A DNA stretch of 64,000 nucleotides. Source: Planctomycetota bacterium (GTDB lineage Bacteria > Planctomycetota > J058 > JAJDCP01). Positions 35,901-45,000 of the stretch are shown piece by piece. The number at the start of each line of letters is the position of its first letter. Within the stretch, counting starts at the first letter, position 1. Location: contig JAJDCP010000112.1 of assembly GCA_029260765.1 (NCBI GenBank), positions 24,743-88,742 on the forward strand. Direction: 5' to 3'. The position numbers were made by a program, and so were the translations under genes. Below the pieces are notes generated by a model, which saw only the letters and a program-made list of their open reading frames with translations, was not told where the DNA came from and made no database searches.

Positions 35901-36493
35901 TGCACCTCGCGCACGATATCGCCGAGTCGGGTGCGGTTCTCATCGATGCGCCCGAGCCGATTCTCGCTCTCACGTTTCTTCTGCAAGGCCCGCCGGATGC
36001 CCGCCGCCTCTTCAAACAAGCGCCGCCGCTCGCGCGGATTGGCTTTGAGGATGGCGTCGATGTTGCCCTGTTCGATCACCGAGTAGGTGTCCATGCCCAC
36101 GCCGGTGTCGAAGAACAGCTCGCGCACATCCTTGAGGCGGCAGTTCTTCTTGTTGATCGAATACTCACTCTCACCGCTGCGGAACAGCCGCCGCCCCACT
36201 CCGATCTCGGCTGTGCCCCCGAGGGCGCCTTCGGTATTCTCAAAGGTGACGATGGTCTCGCAGAAACCCGTGGGTTTGCGCCCCCCGCTGCCGTTGAAGA
36301 GCACATCGGACATGCTCTTGGCGCGCAGGTTGCGGGCGCTCTGTTCGCCGAGCACCCAGCGCAGCGCATCCACGACATTGCTCTTGCCGCAGCCATTGGG
36401 GCCGACGATGGCTGTCATCCCCGGCTCGAAATGCAGCACGGTCTTGTCGACGAACGATTTGAAACCACATAGCTCCAGGCGTTTCAGGCGCAC
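32903..36493 (-). CDS. smc: Chromosome segregation ATPase SMC
   Basis: A 1196-residue SMC protein, the normal family length. The N-terminal head has Walker A GPNGCGKSN (residues 31-39) in a typical LKRLELCGFKSFVDKT context. Two long coiled coils flank a central hinge (about 520-660, with GLHLLGQRL and GLLGPMAEAVVCG). The C-terminal head has the signature LLSGGERVLTAMALLFALF, Walker B FCVLDEVDAALDEAN and a VVTHNKRTM D-loop/H-loop end. It dimerises at the hinge and, with ScpA/ScpB, organises and segregates the chromosome; neither partner is in this window. GTG 36493 with GGAGG 7 bases upstream is preferred to an upstream ATG (36550). Confidence 0.96.
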   Translation of the reverse strand: MRLKRLELCGFKSFVDKTVLHFEPGMTAIVGPNGCGKSNVVDALRWVLGEQSARNLRAKSMSDVLFNGSGGRKPTGFCETIVTFENTEGALGGTAEIGVGRRLFRSGESEYSINKKNCRLKDVRELFFDTGVGMDTYSVIEQGNIDAILKANPRERRRLFEEAAGIRRALQKKRESENRLGRIDENRTRLGDIVREVQRQYDGVRGKAAKARKGLILGRRRLYLSRGVLHAQLDTLKRELESMDVAAVERSRTANQLEDSLTKAREEVHSAQAARRLAERARAAASRDRAVRQEELEGLERELRFLNKRQEELKRDLERRRASRGKESQRKENLEAEQERLQAALARVSSQAETSNEECTAARAEVQKHEARLRQAQLAVRALEEETLESFRKTSRVKNEMAAAAARQKVLDARRGRLMAKTEGLASNQAAAQDAANRSSREAEAAQVELGRVMGRLQELEGEAQEARQRREELGEQLHAAALSEREVVSRLRVLQDLERKGDGVGRASAALLDRGHGLHLLGQRLHPEPRHLQAIAGLLGPMAEAVVCGRLEDALTALAWVKDEGLGAVRVLPRSGLPGKRLEPAPQLPGVLGTATELAQPAGPEQRLVARLLADALVVEDLETAQRLLLDRKLPFRRFATLAGEVLQRDGCLMLAGDATGGIISRTVEKAELKVEAERLALEKKQLEEEKRIASGELSALQAEVDLCRSELGQKKLSVVQSRGELGRAESELSRIAEELANVSAELDDVCCELDEASELAAERRVEAARLEALAEERRQTVTSSKHANEALERELEKARIEQQRLAFQALEQRKEKDHLAESLERTVSDLNERIANAARLQDRIAETENRASEAQASLNEKQQRLSRLKTSLGALDGAEEGAEGQLSAAEKARVVADAQVEELRKQLEALGAEGAGAKVMMREKEVRMAGLQRRWDELQPLPAECDDPDLQSPERDEERQLLARLANREPVLRDCQARLKSVKNSLAALGPTDPGTIDEARQCEQRLEALQQELKDLDRSVRDLTSLISQIDGEARARFEDTFHQVRSNFKDIFRRLFGGGRADLVLEDGDLLTAGIEIFAKPPGKENRTLSLLSGGERVLTAMALLFALFEIRPSPFCVLDEVDAALDEANVDRLVGLLRHYLDRTQFLVVTHNKRTMSAADALFGVTMEQSGISRPVAVRMQEVAPLAGAVS

Positions 36494-36648
36494 GTCCGTT
36501 CCTCCGAATTCCCGATCTGCGCAGTCTGGGCAGGATGGGCTCATCTGCAAGAAATATCGTCCAAAAAGCCGCGCGACTTTCGTCCGTCCTTCAACAACTT
36601 CATTTTCCGCGCTATCCTTCTTGCGAGCCAGCCCTGAGGAAACAGTCT

Positions 36649-37293
36649 ATGGACGACGAGCTGCCCTTCGATCTGAGCGCCGAAAACCTCGAGATCGGGG
36701 GCCATACGATCCAGCTCGTGCGGCCCGCCGATCCCTACTGCGCGATCGAGTGTTACCTCGAGGAGGAAGACCGCGGACCGGACGGCTTCAGCTGCGAGCT
36801 GTGGCCCAGCGCGCACGCCCTGGCCTTGATGCTGTTGCAGGCGGAGCCGGCTCCCGACGGTCCCCTGCTGGAGTTGGGTTGTGGCCTGGGACTCGCTTCG
36901 CTCGCAGCGGCCCAGCGCGGTTTGCAGGCCCTGGCGAGCGACGCCGCAGGGCTGTGCCTGGAGATGGTCGCCGAGAGCGCGCGCCGCAACGGACTCGACA
37001 CCAAAGTACAGACGCTGCGCTACGCATGGGGCGAGGCCCTGCCGCGGCGCTTTCCTTTGGTGGTCGGCGCGGACCTGCTGTACGAGGAGCAGAGCCACCA
37101 GGCTCTCTGGAACAGCCTGGAGCAAGCGCTCGCACATGGAGGGCAGGTCTGGCTGACCGACCCCGAGCGCCCCGCCACCGCCGCTTTCTTCGCCGACACG
37201 CCCGCCGGTTGGCAGGTCGAGCGCTCTGTCCTGGCTGAGGGGCTGGCACTCTACCGACTCTGTCGTCGCTCGCCCGAAGATACCTCGCCCTGA
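36649..37293 (+). CDS. SAM-dependent methyltransferase (METTL/Methyltransf_16 type)
   Basis: A 214-residue class I methyltransferase. Motif I is LLELGCGLGLASLAAAQRG, motif II region ASDAAGLCLEMV, and VVGADLLYEEQSHQALWNSL resembles the D-x-x-Y block of the lysine-methyltransferase-like family (Methyltransf_16, METTL21/nicotinamide N-methyltransferase-like). It probably methylates a protein side chain; substrate unknown. ATG 36649 has TGAGGA upstream. It is divergent from smc across 155 bases that must hold both promoters. Confidence 0.85.
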   Translation: MDDELPFDLSAENLEIGGHTIQLVRPADPYCAIECYLEEEDRGPDGFSCELWPSAHALALMLLQAEPAPDGPLLELGCGLGLASLAAAQRGLQALASDAAGLCLEMVAESARRNGLDTKVQTLRYAWGEALPRRFPLVVGADLLYEEQSHQALWNSLEQALAHGGQVWLTDPERPATAAFFADTPAGWQVERSVLAEGLALYRLCRRSPEDTSP

Positions 37294-37374
37294 AAAGACT
37301 GTAGCTTGGGTTCAGGTGGGCCCGCCGGTATTCTGGACTGTACTGGTAGCCATTGTTGCGGGAGACGCCTGGAC

Positions 37375-38793
37375 ATGCTGTTTCTGACTTTCGACACGCA
37401 CATCCACACACACTCGATCTACTTCGGCATGGCGACTCTCTCGTCATTTCTGAAGAAGTGCGGCTTCCCCGTGGACTGGCTGCACATCCCGCGCGACTGG
37501 CCTGCCGACAAGGCCGCCGCCGAGGTCAAAGCTCGTGAGCCCGAGCTGGTCGGCGCCTCGATGATGACCTCCGACTGGCTGCGGGCTCGCGAGTTGCTGC
37601 CCGCGATCCGGGTGGCGGTGCCGGACGCGATGATCGTCGCAGGCGGCATCCACCCGACCTTCCGGCCCGACGATGTGATCTCGCATACAGCCATCGACGC
37701 AGTCTGCGTGGGTGAGGGCGAATACCCGCTGCTCGAGCTGCTCCAGCGGCTGCAGGCAGGCGAGCCCTACCTCGACATCGAGAACTTCTGGTTCAAGTCT
37801 GAAGGCCGGCTGATCAAGAACAAGATACGGCCGGCCATCGAAGACCTCGACACGCTGCCATGGCCGGACCACGAGATGTTCCGCGAGTGGCAGTCGGGCA
37901 TCGTGCAGGTGCTGACCGGGCGTGGTTGCCCGTTCAAGTGCACCTTCTGCGCCGTGCCGGCCTTCCACCAGATGTACAAGAACAACGGCAATTTCCTGCG
38001 CCGCCGCTCGGTGCGCAATGTGATCGACGAAGTCAAGCACATCATGTCCATCATGCCGGTGCACCACTTCCAGTTCATCGACGATGTCTTCACCATCCCG
38101 CGCAAGTGGGCCCTGGAGTTCGCCGAGGTCTACGGGCGCGAGGTGCGTGTCCCGTTCACGATCATCACCCGGGTCGACACGGTCGATGCGGAAGTGCTCG
38201 ACGCCTTGCGGGCGGCCAACCTCGAGGTGGTCAGTTTCGGCGTCGAGAGCGGCAGCGCCCGGCTGCGCAAGATCGTGCTGCGCCGCAAGATGACCAACGA
38301 GACCATCATCAAGGCCTTCCAGTTGTGCCATGAACGGGGCATCCAGACCAACGCCAACTACATCGTCGGGTTCCCGGGCGAGACCCGCGAAGACATCCTG
38401 GCGACCATGCAGCTGCACCGGCAGCTGAAACCGGGCAACATCACGGTCTGGTACTTCTACCCCTACCCAGCGACCCCACTGGAGAAGACCTGCCGCGAGG
38501 AAAACCTGCTGCCCGAGAACTTCGACTCCGAGCCGGTGTCCCACTTCAAGCCGATGCTGCGCCTGCCCGACCTGCCCGGCGACGAGCTGCTGCAGCTCCA
38601 CGACGAGTTCGTGTACGGCTGGACCGACGAAGTGCTCGAGCGCGTACGCAGCATGCGGGAGATGGTGGGGATCAAGGCGCCCGAAGAGGACCTCGCGCGC
38701 ATCCGCTCCTCGGTACTGGAGTTCTACCGGCTCGACGCAGACGAGCTGCAGCAACGCCCGCGGCCGCGTTGGGCGGCGATGCCTGAGATGTAG
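37375..38793 (+). CDS. B12-binding-domain radical SAM protein
   Basis: A 472-residue protein. The N-terminal 140 residues form a cobalamin-binding-type Rossmann domain (VGASMMTSDWLRARELL, IVAGGIHPTFRPDDVI, AVCVGEGEYPLLELL). A radical SAM core follows with the [4Fe-4S] motif C185-x3-C189-x2-C192 (GCPFKCTFC) and later ESGSARLRKIVLRR and YIVGFPGETRED. Such enzymes do methylations or rearrangements in natural product, lipid or tetrapyrrole-related pathways; the substrate cannot be predicted and no pathway partners are adjacent. ATG 37375 has GGGAG upstream. Confidence 0.9.
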   Translation: MLFLTFDTHIHTHSIYFGMATLSSFLKKCGFPVDWLHIPRDWPADKAAAEVKAREPELVGASMMTSDWLRARELLPAIRVAVPDAMIVAGGIHPTFRPDDVISHTAIDAVCVGEGEYPLLELLQRLQAGEPYLDIENFWFKSEGRLIKNKIRPAIEDLDTLPWPDHEMFREWQSGIVQVLTGRGCPFKCTFCAVPAFHQMYKNNGNFLRRRSVRNVIDEVKHIMSIMPVHHFQFIDDVFTIPRKWALEFAEVYGREVRVPFTIITRVDTVDAEVLDALRAANLEVVSFGVESGSARLRKIVLRRKMTNETIIKAFQLCHERGIQTNANYIVGFPGETREDILATMQLHRQLKPGNITVWYFYPYPATPLEKTCREENLLPENFDSEPVSHFKPMLRLPDLPGDELLQLHDEFVYGWTDEVLERVRSMREMVGIKAPEEDLARIRSSVLEFYRLDADELQQRPRPRWAAMPEM

Positions 38794-38858
38794 GCCCCCT
38801 GGCCCAGCGATTCGGTCCCCGGGCTCCCGGACCCATCCTCCATTATTGGAGTTCCCTC

Positions 38859-39779
38859 ATGCGCAAGATCCTGGTCAGCCTTCTCGCCCTGCTGTGCCAC
38901 GCCAGCGCCCAGGAGGCAGCTCTGGCCGGCCTGGCAGAGATGCTCGGCAGCGACGCGGACAGTCTCGTGCTCTACCGCTTCCGCGACGCAACCTGGGACG
39001 GCGTCTACTGGACCAGCGATAACGCTCGCGAACGCCCCAACCCAGAGCTGCCGCACAAAGGACTGTCGGTGGAAGCGCTCCAGCCTCTGCGGCTGGCCGC
39101 CGACGATAGCCTGTACCTCGCCGACGGCGAGACCCTCTCGCACTCCTATGTGTTGGAGATCATCAAAGCAGGACGCCCCGAGTACCGCATCGACGTCCAC
39201 ACCGACGGCGAGGGCGTGGCGTGCCTGTTCTTGATCGACCACACGGACAGCGTGTTCGCCGAGGGGTATGCCGTCATCGGGCTCAATCGGCACGGCGCTG
39301 CGACCTGGCTGGCGGTGCTGGACGCCTTGTGGGAGAACCGTAATCTGCGCGTGGAAGGGGAACCGGAAGAGGGCTCGCTCGCCTTCCTCAGCCTGCCCGA
39401 CCCCTTTCATGAAGCGGTTCTCGCGCACTGCGCGGCGAATGACGACGAGCAGTACCAGCTGATTCCCAGCCTGGTCGGACCCTGGGGTATGGCGAGCCTG
39501 TTTCGTGCGCCGGGCAGCCCGGCGCCGACCATCGACGCTGTCCTGGCTTGTGGTTTCGACCGCGGCGCGGGCGACGCGCGTGCCGTAGGCCGCGTGCGCG
39601 AGTTGCACAGGGTGTCCGCAGCGGGTAGCTTGGAATTGCGCCTGCGGGTGGACTTGATCTGGCACGGCCACACCACGCGGCGTGCGCTCTTCTACCTCGA
39701 GTGGATCCTGACCCAGGACGAGCTCGAGCCCGCGCAATGGCGCACTCGCTGGCATGGGCCGTACTTTCCAGAGGAATGA
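38859..39779 (+). CDS. Secreted protein of unknown function
   Basis: A 306-residue protein with a clear signal peptide (MRKILVSLLALLCHASAQ, type I cleavage after SAQ). The mature part is a mixed alpha/beta sequence without a family I recognise. ATG 38859 has GGAG 8 bases upstream. The next gene, a lipoprotein, starts 12 bases after its stop, so the two are probably co-transcribed and may work together in the envelope. Confidence 0.75.
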   Translation: MRKILVSLLALLCHASAQEAALAGLAEMLGSDADSLVLYRFRDATWDGVYWTSDNARERPNPELPHKGLSVEALQPLRLAADDSLYLADGETLSHSYVLEIIKAGRPEYRIDVHTDGEGVACLFLIDHTDSVFAEGYAVIGLNRHGAATWLAVLDALWENRNLRVEGEPEEGSLAFLSLPDPFHEAVLAHCAANDDEQYQLIPSLVGPWGMASLFRAPGSPAPTIDAVLACGFDRGAGDARAVGRVRELHRVSAAGSLELRLRVDLIWHGHTTRRALFYLEWILTQDELEPAQWRTRWHGPYFPEE

Positions 39780-39791
39780 CGGGCGCACTTG

Positions 39792-40619
39792 ATGGTGCAG
39801 ATCCTGACGCGTAGAGAAGCAGCAGCACGGCCGTGGCTCTTCCATGCCTGCCTGCTCGTCCTGTGCCTCGGCATGCCGGGCTGTGTGAGCAGCGCCGTCT
39901 GGGCCGGCTACAGCGCGCTCGAAAAGCCGCTGGAGAGTGGGCAGATCCGCCAACTCGGCGTGGGCTCCAACGGCGAGCTGGTCTTGTCTGTAGATTTCCC
40001 CACGCGAGGGACACGCTTCTTCAGCCTGCGGCCGCCCCTGCTGCCTCAACCCCGCGCTCGGGCCGCCCGCCAGGCCCTGCAGCCGATCGCTTCGACCTGG
40101 CAAGGGGCTGGCGGCGCGCAGGTTCGGTTGGTCGACGAGGGACGCCAACTCGAGTGCATGCTTGCAGCCTTCGAGCTACACCTGCCTGGACCCACAGCCA
40201 GCAGAGTGCTGGGGACGCGTGCGCTGAGCGGCCCCGTCACGCGCATCCAGGTGCTGTTCGAGACGCTCGCTGGCGAGCGGGGCGCCGCCGAGATCGAGGT
40301 TGGAATCGGGGCCGGGGGCCGCAAGCTCAGGCTGCTTCCCCTGGAAGAAGTCGAACCCTTCGGGGAGGCTGCCGGCGGCCCCCCTGGTGACCAGGATCTC
40401 GAGCAGACAGACGGCGCCCGCGTCACGCTGCTGCCTTCAGGTGCGCTGTCTATCGACGGCGCCACGATCCGCTATCCAGCCTTCACCGACCAGCCCGTCG
40501 AGGCCGACGTGGCCGGCGCCAGCTGGCGTGTGCTGCTGATGCCACTGACCGTGCCGCTCGATGCGGCGCTGCTTCCTTTCGAGCTGATCTATTTCGCCAG
40601 CGTAGGTCCGATCCACTGA
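39792..40619 (+). CDS. YceK-like envelope lipoprotein
   Basis: A 275-residue lipoprotein: signal helix WLFHACLLVLCLGMPGC with lipobox GMPGC, then VSSAVWAGYSALEKPLESG. The C-terminal LLMPLTVPLDAALLPFELI resembles the P.T.P.D...LP..L motif of YceK/YidQ lipoproteins. Probably co-transcribed with the preceding secreted protein. A degenerate copy of the last 30 codons plus downstream sequence occurs at 41928-42030. An adjacent TTG (39789) could also start translation. Confidence 0.7.
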   Translation: MVQILTRREAAARPWLFHACLLVLCLGMPGCVSSAVWAGYSALEKPLESGQIRQLGVGSNGELVLSVDFPTRGTRFFSLRPPLLPQPRARAARQALQPIASTWQGAGGAQVRLVDEGRQLECMLAAFELHLPGPTASRVLGTRALSGPVTRIQVLFETLAGERGAAEIEVGIGAGGRKLRLLPLEEVEPFGEAAGGPPGDQDLEQTDGARVTLLPSGALSIDGATIRYPAFTDQPVEADVAGASWRVLLMPLTVPLDAALLPFELIYFASVGPIH

Positions 40620-40704
40620 GCGTGGCAGGGGCTGCAGCGGTCTTAGACCGCCGAGAGCGCCCTCCCCTGAGACCCACTACGAGCCCCTGTCCGGAGCTCT
40701 GGGC

Positions 40705-41475
40705 TCAGGATCCGCCGGGCCAGGCCAAGGTCGGCCGTGCGTCATCTCCGCAGGCGCTCAGCTCCAAGCTGAAATCTGGAGTCTCGAGCTTCAGCACCGA
40801 ACGACCGAACCAGGCTGGCTCAGCGCTGCGCCACAGGGTCTCGCCGTTGTCGTAACGGGCCACGCGGCAAGTGAAGCTCTGGGATCCGACCCGCAGAGTC
40901 CTGGTCTCCAGCGACGCCAGCTCGTAGCGGACCCCGGGCGCCTCGACCTTGAGCAGCAGCCCAGCGGCGTCCTCGGTTCCGGACCAGGTCTGGGCCGGAC
41001 CGTCCGGCGTCTCGCTGTCCACGCGTCGGCACGCAAAGCTGCCAGCCTTGACGCGCACCGTATCGGCCTGGCCTGGCTGCGTCTCGACGGCGCTCGGCGG
41101 CTCGACCTGTTGCAGATGCAACGCCAGCCGCTCGGAGGAGTCGGGCTTGCCGGCCCAGGCCGCCGCCACCTTGCCCTGCTCGTCAACCTCAAGCGCAAGA
41201 ATCCAGCCATTGTTGGCGCTGGCATCGACCTCCACCTGCCAAGTGCCCGCCTGCTTGCCGACGAGCGCCACCCGACGCTGGGTGCGGTGCCAGCTGCCGT
41301 CTTCGAGCTTGGACGCGCTGGTGACTTCCACCCATTGGCCCGCTGCGGCGTTCGCGTGCAGGCCGAAGTAATCGGGAATGACCAGATCTTCGGGCTGCAT
41401 CGGTGTCGGTCCGCTGGCACAACCGGCCAGGTTGGCAAGTGCCCCCAGGCAGATCCACAAGAAAAGGTTCTTCAT
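40705..41475 (-). CDS. Lipoprotein of unknown function
   Basis: A 256-residue lipoprotein with signal FLWICLGALANLAGC (lipobox NLAGC, Cys19) and a beta-rich mature domain containing two Cys pairs' worth of strands (GSFACRRVDSETP, SFTCRVARYDNGETLW) that read like two copies of the same fold. ATG 41475 has GGGAG 5 bases upstream. No family recognised. It is divergent from the His/Cys-rich lipoprotein at 41554; the 78-base gap must hold both starts. Confidence 0.75.
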   Translation of the reverse strand: MKNLFLWICLGALANLAGCASGPTPMQPEDLVIPDYFGLHANAAAGQWVEVTSASKLEDGSWHRTQRRVALVGKQAGTWQVEVDASANNGWILALEVDEQGKVAAAWAGKPDSSERLALHLQQVEPPSAVETQPGQADTVRVKAGSFACRRVDSETPDGPAQTWSGTEDAAGLLLKVEAPGVRYELASLETRTLRVGSQSFTCRVARYDNGETLWRSAEPAWFGRSVLKLETPDFSLELSACGDDARPTLAWPGGS

Positions 41476-41553
41476 GACAGCTCCCGTACTTTCAGTGCGT
41501 GTATGCTATACCTGATGGGGCTGCAAAGCATCTTCCCAATTGAGGGTGACTCG

Positions 41554-41907
41554 ATGAAAACGACACTCTTCCGTGGACTGCTCCTGGGGCTGGCGATGAT
41601 GAGCCTGGGTGCCTGCCGCCTCCGGGGCGGCCACTATCACGATGCGTACTGCGGCCACTACTACGGCGGGAGCAGCTGGTCGTATGTCAGCAGCCATCGG
41701 CACGACTATGGCTGTGGACACTACTACTATGACGGCCGCTGGTGGCAGAATCCTCCCCGCGCCTCGGTGGTGATCAGCAGCTATCACGTCTGCGACTACC
41801 ACTGCGGGCACTACTACTACCGTGGGCGCCGCTACTACCACACCGGCCATGTCCATGGCATGGGTTGCGGTCATCGCTACTCCGGCGGCCTGTGGATCTC
41901 CTTCTGA
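41554..41907 (+). CDS. Small His/Tyr/Cys-rich lipoprotein with CGHYY repeats
   Basis: A 117-residue lipoprotein (signal MKTTLFRGLLLGLAMMSLGA, lipobox SLGAC). The mature chain is four degenerate repeats built round a CGHYY core: YCGHYYGG, GCGHYYYDGRWW, HCGHYYYRGRRYY and GCGHRYSGG, each preceded by His/Asp-rich sequence (SSHRHDYG, YHVCDYH, HTGHVHGMG). Repeated Cys-Gly-His with nearby His suggests metal binding in the envelope (inference). Start: GAGG 8 bases before ATG 41554. Confidence 0.75.
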   Translation: MKTTLFRGLLLGLAMMSLGACRLRGGHYHDAYCGHYYGGSSWSYVSSHRHDYGCGHYYYDGRWWQNPPRASVVISSYHVCDYHCGHYYYRGRRYYHTGHVHGMGCGHRYSGGLWISF

Positions 41908-41927
41908 GCAGGGCACCGCGCCTGTGC

Positions 41928-42030
41928 CGCCACGGACCGTGCCCCCTCAAGGCGGCGCTGCTTCTTTGCAAGCTGATCTACTTCGCGAGCGCGCAGCTCC
42001 GATCCACGGAGCGTGGCAGGGGCTGCGGCC
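41928..42030 (+). pseudogene. Degenerate copy of a lipoprotein gene 3' end
   Basis: GCGGCGCTGCTTCTTTGCAA, AGCTGATCTACTTCGCGAGC, and GATCCACGGAGCGTGGCAGG closely match 40563-40635, the end of the YceK-like lipoprotein gene and its first downstream bases. In this copy the stop codon TGA reads CGG/GGA and the frame is altered. Only the tail is present. Confidence 0.7.
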
Positions 42031-42045
42031 GGCGCCTGCCCGTGC

Positions 42046-45000
42046 CTACTTCCACGGCTGCATGAAGTTGTAGGCCCGCTCGAGGATGATGGTCTCCCCC
42101 GCCATGAACTCCAGCCGCGACTGACGCTGGCGCGCCCCGAGCCACCAGTCGCCCCACAGGATCTTGGCCGACAGCAGCCGCGCCTGGGCGGTGAAGCCCA
42201 GGCAGTGGAAGGCGACCGAGGCGTCGGCACCGAGCGTGATCTGCAGGTAGAGCTTCTTGTCGACACTGAGCGTCAAGGGGAAGCTGAGATTGCCGGTGAT
42301 CTTGACCTCGCACCACTCCATCGCCTTGCTCACAGCCTTCAAGAAGGGGTTGTCTTTGACCTGGTCCAAGATGATGTCCCAGATCGGCGCGACCTCGATG
42401 TCGAGCCCCGGGATCACCTGGATCTCGCCGCCGATAAACCACATGCTCAGCGGCAGGGTCGCCGGCCACATGTCGTTGAGCAGGTCGTAGCCGTCCTCCT
42501 TCTTGTACTTGGTGGTATACATCTGCACTTGCGAGACGCCCGGGGCGGTCTGGCAGGCGTTGTTCCACAGGGCCTGCACGAAGTAGCCGTACTTCAATCG
42601 GCCGCCGCCCCCAGCCTTGCTCTCATTGGTCTGGAAGTGCGCCCGATGTTTCGCCCAGAACTTACTGGGCACGACCAGATAGCGCAGCGGATGGGCGGGT
42701 TGGCAGAAGTTGTACAGGTCCAGGTCGTGCTCGTTCACGCTGCCGACTTTCTCGCACAGACGGCAGTCGACACGCCGCGGCTGCGGACTCTCCGGGTCCT
42801 GCATCTTCTTTGTCCCCTGGCACGCCGGGCAAGGAACCTTGTTGGTCTTGTCCACATCGAGCGTCGCCACCAGACTCGGCTGCTGGAGGAAGAAGGTGCG
42901 CTGTAGCTCCTGCTCCTGCTCCGCCAGCTGCGCTGCGGGAGTGCCCGCCTCCTGCGCGCTGGCGCGCAGCTCCTCGAGCGCCTTGTTCATCTCGAGAGCG
43001 CGCGTGCGCTTCTGCGCATTCGTCTCTTTGACCGGGAACTGTGGGTAGGCGTCTTCGAGCGCATGGCTGATCCAGCGATCCAGCCGGTCGTCCCAATTGC
43101 CGGCCTCGTCGCCTTCGGCGTTGTTGATGAAGATCGTCTTGCGCCCGAACTTGCGCGTGGTCGTGTCGGTCTGGCCGTGTTTCCACCACGAGGCGACATC
43201 GGTCAGCAGATCGGTCCGGTCCTGCGCGCCGCTGTCCTGCTTGTGCAGGTCGATGATGACCGCTGCCAGGTCGGCCTCGCTCGCATAGATGCTGCGATGC
43301 AGGTGCCGCCGTACGTCCGACCAGGTTCCTTTGTCGTCCTTCTTCTCCTGCTTGTCATCATCGGGGGTGTGGCTGCGCCATTGCCAGCCAAAGGTGATGC
43401 TGCCGACCACCCGTATATAGACCGTAAAGGTCAGCTTGAGCAGCCACCAGATGAACGTCATGCTCCAGCCGATCTTTGCCTCGTAACCGACCACGGCAAA
43501 GACCTTGTGCAGGCAGGCCATCGGGTCGTAGTCGTAGCCTCCCGAAGCGAAGGGCGTGCGTTCGCCGAAGCGCTTGGTCTTGGTCGTCTTGCCGTCCTTG
43601 CCCTCTTCGGTCACTTCCTGTCTGATGGCGCCCTTGTCGAGCACCTTGGTCTTGCGGACCTTCTTCTTGACCTCCTCGGCCTTGCGGAAACTCTCTGCCT
43701 TCTTTTTGACGCTCCCGATCTTCTCGCTGCGGCGCTGCACGGACTCGGCATGCGCAGTCGCGTGGGCCTGCTGCTTGCTCTGGAGCGCGGCGAGTTTTTC
43801 GCCCCCCTCTCCGCGCGCCTTCATACCATCGATCTGTGCCTGCACCAGCCCCGCCTGCACCCGTGCGCGCTGGCCGGCCTGACGCTCGGCCCGTAGATCC
43901 TTCAGGCTGTTCTGGTATTCCGCCTGTTTTTTGCCGGACGTCTCGGTGGCGCGCTTGTTCTCCTCGCGCCAGGATTCATAGGCCTTGTCCGCCGCTGACT
44001 TCTCGTCGGCCTCGTTGTCCATGCCGAATTGCGGGCTGAACAGCGAATAGCCGACCTGTTTGATATTCGAGTAGCCGCGGGCGCTGGCGCGCTTCTTGGC
44101 TTCCCACACGTCGTGGGCCTTCCAGTTGGCGCTGGCAGCCCCCAATCCGACGTCTTTCCACTCGGTCCAGGCCTCGATCACGTTGAACAGGCTCATGAAG
44201 AAGGCGTTGTTGGGATCGAAGAACTTGTCCGACATCTTGCCCATCACCTTCGCCCTGCGCAGGACGAAGAGCCCGAGCTTGATCAGGTGGAAGAAAAACG
44301 CCGCGCCGAGCTCCCGCTTGATCCGCGACCAGAACAGGTCGATCTCGGCCTGGATCTTCTGCGCTTCGGTCGCGCCCTTGCGTTTCTTGAGATCTTCGAG
44401 ATAGACCTCGTACGCCTTGACGAGCTTGCCGTGCTCTTTGTAGGAGTCGATGTTGTTGACGAACAGCCCCTGCCCGGCTTCCTGCATCTCTTCGCTGCGC
44501 TCGAAGGCGCCCATCGCCTCGGCGACTTCCGCGGGCAGCATGCGCAGACCGAGGGAATCGGGACCCGCGATCCGCTGGCGCAGGGTGGCGTGGATCGGGC
44601 TCGACTGCAGGCGTCCTGGCAGGCGCTCCATCGGGATGGTCTGCAGACGGTCGCCCTGGCCCGCACCCGGCGCGCTCCGGTCGCTGGTGGTGGGTTGCTC
44701 TTGCTCGACGCGGTCCTCGATGATCACCCGCTGCAGCATCGAGCCGAAGTAGTCGCCGAAGGACTTGTCCCAGAAGTCCCGCAGCTTGTCCGGGTCGCTG
44801 GTGTCGTAGCCGTAGAAGAAGTTGTACTGCTTGCGTTTCTCGTTGCGCTCCTGCTCTTCGGTGATGCTCGAGTCGGTGATCCAGGTGTGCGACCAGTACA
44901 GGTTCTGTTCTTCGATGCGCCAGCGCAGGTAGAGGATGTTCCACATGAACAGCTTGTACTTGTCGATCAGGGCCTTGTATTTGCGCAGATCGGTGTTGCC

